A DNA stretch of 64,000 nt, taken from Harmonia axyridis (Eukaryota; Arthropoda; Insecta; Coleoptera; Coccinellidae). The notes beneath the pieces are model-generated. The model saw only the letters and a list, made by a program, of their open reading frames with translations. It ran no database searches and was not told where the DNA came from. The translations under genes and the position numbers were made by a program. This document shows positions 12,323 to 64,000 of the stretch, one piece after another; position 1 is the stretch's first letter; every line of letters begins with the position of its first letter. The stretch covers positions 26,204,001-26,268,000 of the forward strand of contig NC_059504.1 of the NCBI RefSeq assembly GCF_914767665.1, read 5' to 3'.

Positions 12323-13647
12323 ATGGGTGAGTAAAGATTTTGTTTCCGACTTATAATCTGCTTAAATATCAACATTTATTTATATTTATTTGCAATCTTA
12401 CTGCTATATCTATTAGTTTGATTATTAGATATCACTGTATACTAATATTTTTGAAATTTTTATCAAACTTTTTGATTAACCTCGTTTATTTAGGATTGCT
12501 CGTTTTTTTCATGATGATCCAAATAGTGTCTGATGTGGTGTTGAAGACAATTCCCACAGCGTTCTGAAGTAATTCCATTATTTCTTTCCGTAAATGATGT
12601 ATTCAGAGGCTATATTACTGTAACGCTTTTTTTGTTTTTAGGTATCAGTCGAGATCATTGGCATAAGAGGAGAGCCACTGGTGGCAAAAGGAAGCCTCTC
12701 CGTAAGAAGAGGAAATTCGAATTAGGTAGGCCATCTGCTCAGACCAAGTTAGGGTCTAGAAGAATACGTTATGTACGTACTAGAGGAGGTAATTTGAAAT
12801 ATCGTGCTCTAAGGTTGGACACAGGAAATTTTGCATGGGGTAGTGAAGGATGTGCTCGTAAAACCAGGATCATTGATGTTGTATACAACGCCAGTAACAA
12901 TGAATTGGTCCGTACCAAGACCTTAGTTAAGAATTGTATTGTTGTCATTGATGCAACTCCGTTCAGGCAATATTATGAAAGTCATTATATGCTACCTTTG
13001 GGACGCAAGAAGGGAGCTAAATTGGTAAGTAATATTACATGCTTCTGTACAAGTTATCAAATTATGATGATGCAAAAGCGTGTCAACTGATCATTCATTG
13101 ATGTTTCAATCTAAATATTCTGATGAATTAAACTACATTTCTTATCATCTGATTATTCGATGGAAATAGTATTAAGGTATGTTTCTTTTAGACTCCTGAA
13201 GAAGAAGCCGTTTTCAATAAGAAGATGTCCAAAAAGATAGAGAAGAAATATGAAATAAGAAAGAAGACTGCCAAAGTAGAACCAGGCATTGAGGAACAAT
13301 TCTTAACTGGTAGATTATTAGGTAAGTTCATTTTTGAGTGATAATCATTTGTTTTAATTTTTATTAATATCCTTTTAATGATGATAAGCTTTAGCGAGTT
13401 CAGCTTTTTGTAGAATTCGTTTTGAATCTACAGATTGAACAATGAATAGCTTGTCATAGTTACTCTGATCAATATAAAACATTATATTGTTTTCTCTTCT
13501 CTTTAATTTGTGTATTAATTTTGAAAAATTTTTGCAGCATGTTTAGCTTCTAGACCTGGACAATGTGGACGTGCTGATGGCTATGTTCTGGAAGGCAAAG
13601 AACTAGAGTTTTACATCAAGAAAATAAAGTCCAAAAAGTCTAAATAA
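12323..13647 (+). CDS. RpS8: Small-subunit ribosomal protein eS8
   Basis: Coding exons: 12323-12326 (ATGG only), 12642-13024, 13192-13321 and 13538-13647; the sum is 627 bases, giving 208 residues plus stop, the usual length for insect S8. The protein starts MGISRDHWHKRRATGGKRKP and ends in the lysine-rich KKIKSKKSK; TRGGNLKYRALRLDTGN, CARKTRIIDVVYN and ACLASRPGQCGRADGYVLEG are typical of the family. It is a 40S component needed for translation. All introns are GT-AG. A poly(A) signal AATAAA lies at 13653-13658, right after the stop. The four-base first coding exon, splitting the second codon, is typical of ribosomal-protein genes and means the ATG in the second exon frame should not be used as start. 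Confidence 0.97.
12505..12572 (+). ncRNA. Candidate C/D-box snoRNA in RpS8 intron 1
   Basis: C box ATGATGA (12511-12517), possible D' CTGA (12530-12533), a C'-like TGTTGA and D box CTGA (12564-12567), about 70 nt in all, ending some 75 bases before the acceptor as is common for intronic snoRNAs. The terminal stem is weak and I could not name the rRNA target. Confidence 0.45.
13058..13130 (+). ncRNA. Candidate C/D-box snoRNA in RpS8 intron 2
   Basis: C box ATGATGA (13064-13070), D' CTGA (13087-13090), C'-like TGATG (13099-13103) and D box CTGA (13120-13123). AATT on each side could form a short closing stem. The D box lies about 70 bases before the acceptor. Target not identified. Confidence 0.5.
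13373..13473 (+). ncRNA. C/D-box snoRNA candidate in RpS8 intron 3 with LSU rRNA guide
   Basis: C box ATGATGA (13378-13384) and D box CTGA (13465-13468). The 12 bases directly upstream of the D box, GTCATAGTTACT (13453-13464), are complementary to the highly conserved large-subunit rRNA motif AGUAACUAUGAC. By the D+5 rule the methylated base would be the second A of AGUAAC. The match to rRNA is from memory of that conserved motif; the snoRNA itself is inferred. Confidence 0.62.
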
Positions 13648-13658
13648 AGATGAATAAA

Positions 13659-14190
13659 ATATGATTTTTTATCATTATTATTGTTCACTTATTTATTTGC
13701 CCCTTATGTAGCATTTACTAAGTCACCTTCCAATATGATATCAAAACGGAATTGTTTACACAAACTAGTCTGATTTCTGTTTTTTTTCCCCCTTATTTAA
13801 TTTTTCAAAATTGGGAAAAATGCTGTAAATATACACATCATAAATTCATAAGAAATCAATTTTTGCTTTTTATTTGTAAAATGGTTGACCAAAATGGAAA
13901 TCAACATATAAACTTACATCATTGATAGATTAGTGTTGTATTGGACTCCTAACAATATTAAATTTTTTTTACAATTTGGTTTGACATTGAATTTAAGTCT
14001 ACCGGAATTTTAACCATTATTTTCAGAGAATAAGAATTGATAAATAGATTTTTCTCAATTCTTACTGCCTTATTTGAGAATAAATCTGCATAAAATCTAA
14101 TTTGTATCATTTTTAACTGAGCTGAGTATTGTGAGAATTGCAGAAAAATTTACAATTGTAGAACAGCAGAGTTAATTATGTGCATAATGA
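13659..14190. other. AT-rich spacer after RpS8, no gene seen
   Basis: Read on both strands; no coding or RNA gene signal. Confidence 0.5.
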
Positions 14191-14202
14191 AAAGTTCTCT
14201 TA

Positions 14203-14353
14203 ACTGCCTCGGTAGTGCAGTGGACAGAGATATCGACTGTGGTGCCGAAGGTACTGGGTTCGAATCCTGGCTAGGTCATGGATGTTGTACATGTCCGGTG
14301 ATGGTTAGGTTAGAGGCTAATGACCGTAGCAGCCGATACCTTCAACGAAAAAA
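14203..14353 (+). mobile_element. tRNA-derived SINE with target-site duplication
   Basis: The head contains an A-box-like TAGTGCAGTGGACAGAG and a B box GGTTCGAATCC at tRNA-like spacing, followed by an unrelated body and an A-rich end. The direct repeat AAAGTTCTCTTA (14191-14202 and 14354-14365) flanks it exactly, as expected of LINE-driven insertion. About 150 bp. Confidence 0.88.
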
Positions 14354-14980
14354 AAAGTTCTCTTATGATTCAATGGACGAATCAGACAAATTTTTATGTA
14401 AGCGGTTGTTCGAATTACTGAGCTGATGCAAATTTTACAGAAATGATTTTGAATTATTATTCAAATAATTTGCACTGATGTCAATAATCATAAGCCTGAA
14501 GAAGGAAATAGAATTCCCAAAACTAGGGAGTGTTCCTGGTGACTGAAAATCCTCCACATTATTAAAGTATCGATAAGAACCATGGATATTACATTTTTTT
14601 ACTCCCGTTGAATTTGAGGTATTTCGCGTTTTTGTTGATGGAAGAAAAGGAAGTAAGCCAATCAATCTGCTTGTAATAAAATAATTTTGACATGTAACAT
14701 TTTTATTTTCACAGCCCACTCAACAAACATTTATTTCAACAATAATGCTTATCTTTCCAACTAACAGTAAAAAATAAACAATTTAAATCACATAGCAATA
14801 AAGAGGAATGAAAAAATTAACTCAGTTGAAATAATGAACAAATAAAATGAAAGAGGTTCCAAGCCACTGGAATGCAAGCAATAAAACCTTCATTCTGATT
14901 TGAATAAGCTAAAAATATAAATTTCTATTGTCTTGTTACACAATAATAATATCTGTATATTGTTATATATTATTATTGTG

Positions 14981-15724
14981 GTTAGAACTATTTAGAGGGG
15001 CACTACAGCGATTTCGAAAACAGTTTGAGATACAGGTTGGCTTAAATTACAAAAAAGTTGTGTTATTTAGGGATACGTGTGTTGGTGTTAAACAGATCCA
15101 ATATATCTCCAATGGTTCCTGAAATATCTCGATAAAACTGAAAATCAAGATTTTCTTTTTTCTGTATAACTAACTCATTTGTTTCTGGAAACTTCATGAA
15201 ATTCGGTTTATAGTCGTTATCCAATATAGAGATTCTAATAGTGTCGTCAGATTTTTTCGGTTCACCATTATTTCAGAAACGTGATAGTCAATTTTTTTTT
15301 TATGTTTTCCTCATGAAGTTATAAATAAAAAAAATTACGAATTCAACAATGTATCAGACTCTAAAAATATCGAATCTAGGTACGCAAATTTGAAGAGTTG
15401 TTATGTGAAATCAGTACTTGACTATCGCGTCTCTGAAAAAATGGAAAACAGAACAAATCTGAAGACACCTATAGTATCTCTATATTGGATGATGGCTATA
15501 AACCAAATTTCGAAGTTATCTCTAGAAACAAATGAGTTATACAGAAAGAAGAAAATCTCGATTTTCAGTTTTTTCGAGATATCTCGGGAACCAATGGAGA
15601 TATTTCGGATCTGTTCACACCAACACACTCATCCTTAATTAACGCAACTTTTTCGTAATTTAAGCCATCCTGTCTTTCTAACGGTTTTCGATATGCCTGT
15701 AGTGGCCCTCTAAATAACTTCAAC
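14981..15724. mobile_element. Foldback element of about 740 bp
   Basis: The outer arms (about 14985-15240 and 15460-15720) are imperfect inverted copies: ATTTAGAGGGGCACTACAG on the left against GTAGTGGCCCTCTAAAT on the right, and AAATCAAGATTTTCTT against AAGAAAATCTCGATTTT further in. No transposase seen. Confidence 0.78.
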
Positions 15725-16745
15725 CCTGTATAGTAATATCAAATCATTAAAATGAAATATAAAAATCGTTTTTTCACAAAATGTCAAATAGTTTCTAATA
15801 ATGTAGCAGTATAGCTTATTTAGGAAGTAGATGTAGACAGAGATATACATTTATAATTACACAACAGATTGTTCCACAGAACGTTAACCATAACCCTTTT
15901 TCAGTTATTCTGAAATGACTGAAGGGACTGACAGTTCAAATCGGATGTTATTCATAATATTCAATTCGCATAGAAAGACAGTAATATGAAAGTATTGGGA
16001 CATGCAAATTCACCTCAAGTGTTTCTTCTTTAGGGAAACGGTCCTATATTAATGGCAAATGTTAAATTGATGGATTTATATAAAAGTAGAAATATAATAT
16101 CAAATACTAACTTCTAACAATGTTTTTTATGACTGCTATTCAAGGGTGATGTTTATCGACACATACTATTGACCCAATAGTTCGGTATACGTTTAACAAT
16201 AATAAAATTCGAACATATGTAATACATAAAATGGCATAATTCAACTAACTGAAAACTAATTTAGGATATAGATATCCAAAAACATAAAATGGCATCTGAA
16301 TTTTCAAATGAATATATTCATAGATAAAAGATACATTTTCACAAAATAGTTGAGTTTTCAAACCTACCTAATCCTTATTAAAATTATATCTTGAATGCTT
16401 CACATGAACATCATTGTGAAGAGTTGGATTTCAGAGGTTATGTTTTAAAATAATTTCTTTCAATAATGGGAGGGATAACATATACATAAAGGGACATTTT
16501 TGAAGATTAATTTTTTTTGCAGTATGCAGTACAATTATATAATATTTTGTACTCTAACTTTAATATGCAGACATTCTTTGGTTGGATTTTGATCAGATTT
16601 AAAGGAAGAGGACAATTTTTTATTTCAATGAAATAATTTAAAAATCTCAATTCGATCAAATGATAATCAATATGTTGCAAACAGAATACCTTCCATACTT
16701 ATGGCAAGAAATTTCCAATCGTTTTTCAACTTTCGTACACCTGTC
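15725..16745. other. Intergenic, 3' flank of ziz
   Basis: AT-rich with no gene seen. A TTTATT at 16619-16624 is a minus-strand AATAAA about 120 bases after the ziz stop and is the likeliest poly(A) signal. Confidence 0.5.

Positions 16746-64000
<47,255 letters not shown>

Noticed and set aside
12632..13090. Separate 152-codon gene
   Set aside because: It is the second RpS8 exon read through into intron 2; the true start is ATGG at 12323.
14209..14285. Possible functional tRNA gene
   Set aside because: A and B boxes are present but the acceptor stem does not close, an unrelated body follows, and an exact duplication flanks the whole: a SINE, not a tRNA.
15390..15640. Opposed open frames of 68-82 codons
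   Set aside because: They lie in the right arm of a foldback element and have no protein-like features.

Overview
This is a eukaryotic nuclear window, almost certainly from an insect (a beetle is plausible but not proven). It is AT-rich, has spliced genes with short GT-AG introns, and carries a dense load of insect-type transposable elements (copia, R1-like, R2-like and CR1/Jockey-like LINEs, mariner, Tc1, hAT-like, Helentron-like, BEL/Pao, a tRNA-derived SINE and many foldback elements).

Three host genes can be read exon by exon. (1) A Fip1 orthologue (cleavage/polyadenylation factor) lies on the minus strand, 10698 down to 7190, with four exons; its C-terminal end is not found here. (2) RpS8 (ribosomal protein eS8) lies on the plus strand, 12323-13647, complete in four exons, with candidate C/D-box snoRNAs in its introns. 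(3) A DOCK-family guanine nucleotide exchange factor of the zizimin type (DOCK9/10/11; Drosophila ziz) occupies the minus strand from beyond 64000 down to its stop at 16746. Eleven exons with consistent phases give about 1,116 residues, including the complete DHR-2 catalytic region. Its introns make up most of the window.

Layout: 1-4560, a decayed copia element, its 3' LTR abutting a 2 kb foldback element (4561-6622); 7190-10698 Fip1, with foldback repeats in its large intron; 10700-12300, small MITEs and a hAT-like derivative; 12323-13647 RpS8; 14203-14353 a SINE with target-site duplication; 14981-15724 a foldback element; 16746-64000 the ziz gene. The ziz intron 17332-22453 holds a foldback and CR1/Jockey-like pieces. 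The 29 kb intron 23586-52849 holds THAP-like fragments, an R1-like LINE, an R2-like LINE split by a copia element (36416-51188, TSD CAAAC), and inside that copia a 9.2 kb Helentron-like insertion (38001-47169) which itself contains hAT-like, mariner and foldback elements. Intron 53132-57882 holds long inverted arms, a MITE and an apparently intact Tc1 transposon. Intron 58713-63149 holds LINE, Tc1/mariner-type and copia remnants.

The main interest is the datable nest of insertions inside one intron, the Helentron-like cargo block, the inverted arms lying close to both splice sites of one intron, the intact Tc1 element and the intronic snoRNA candidates. No undescribed gene system could be demonstrated from sequence reading alone.
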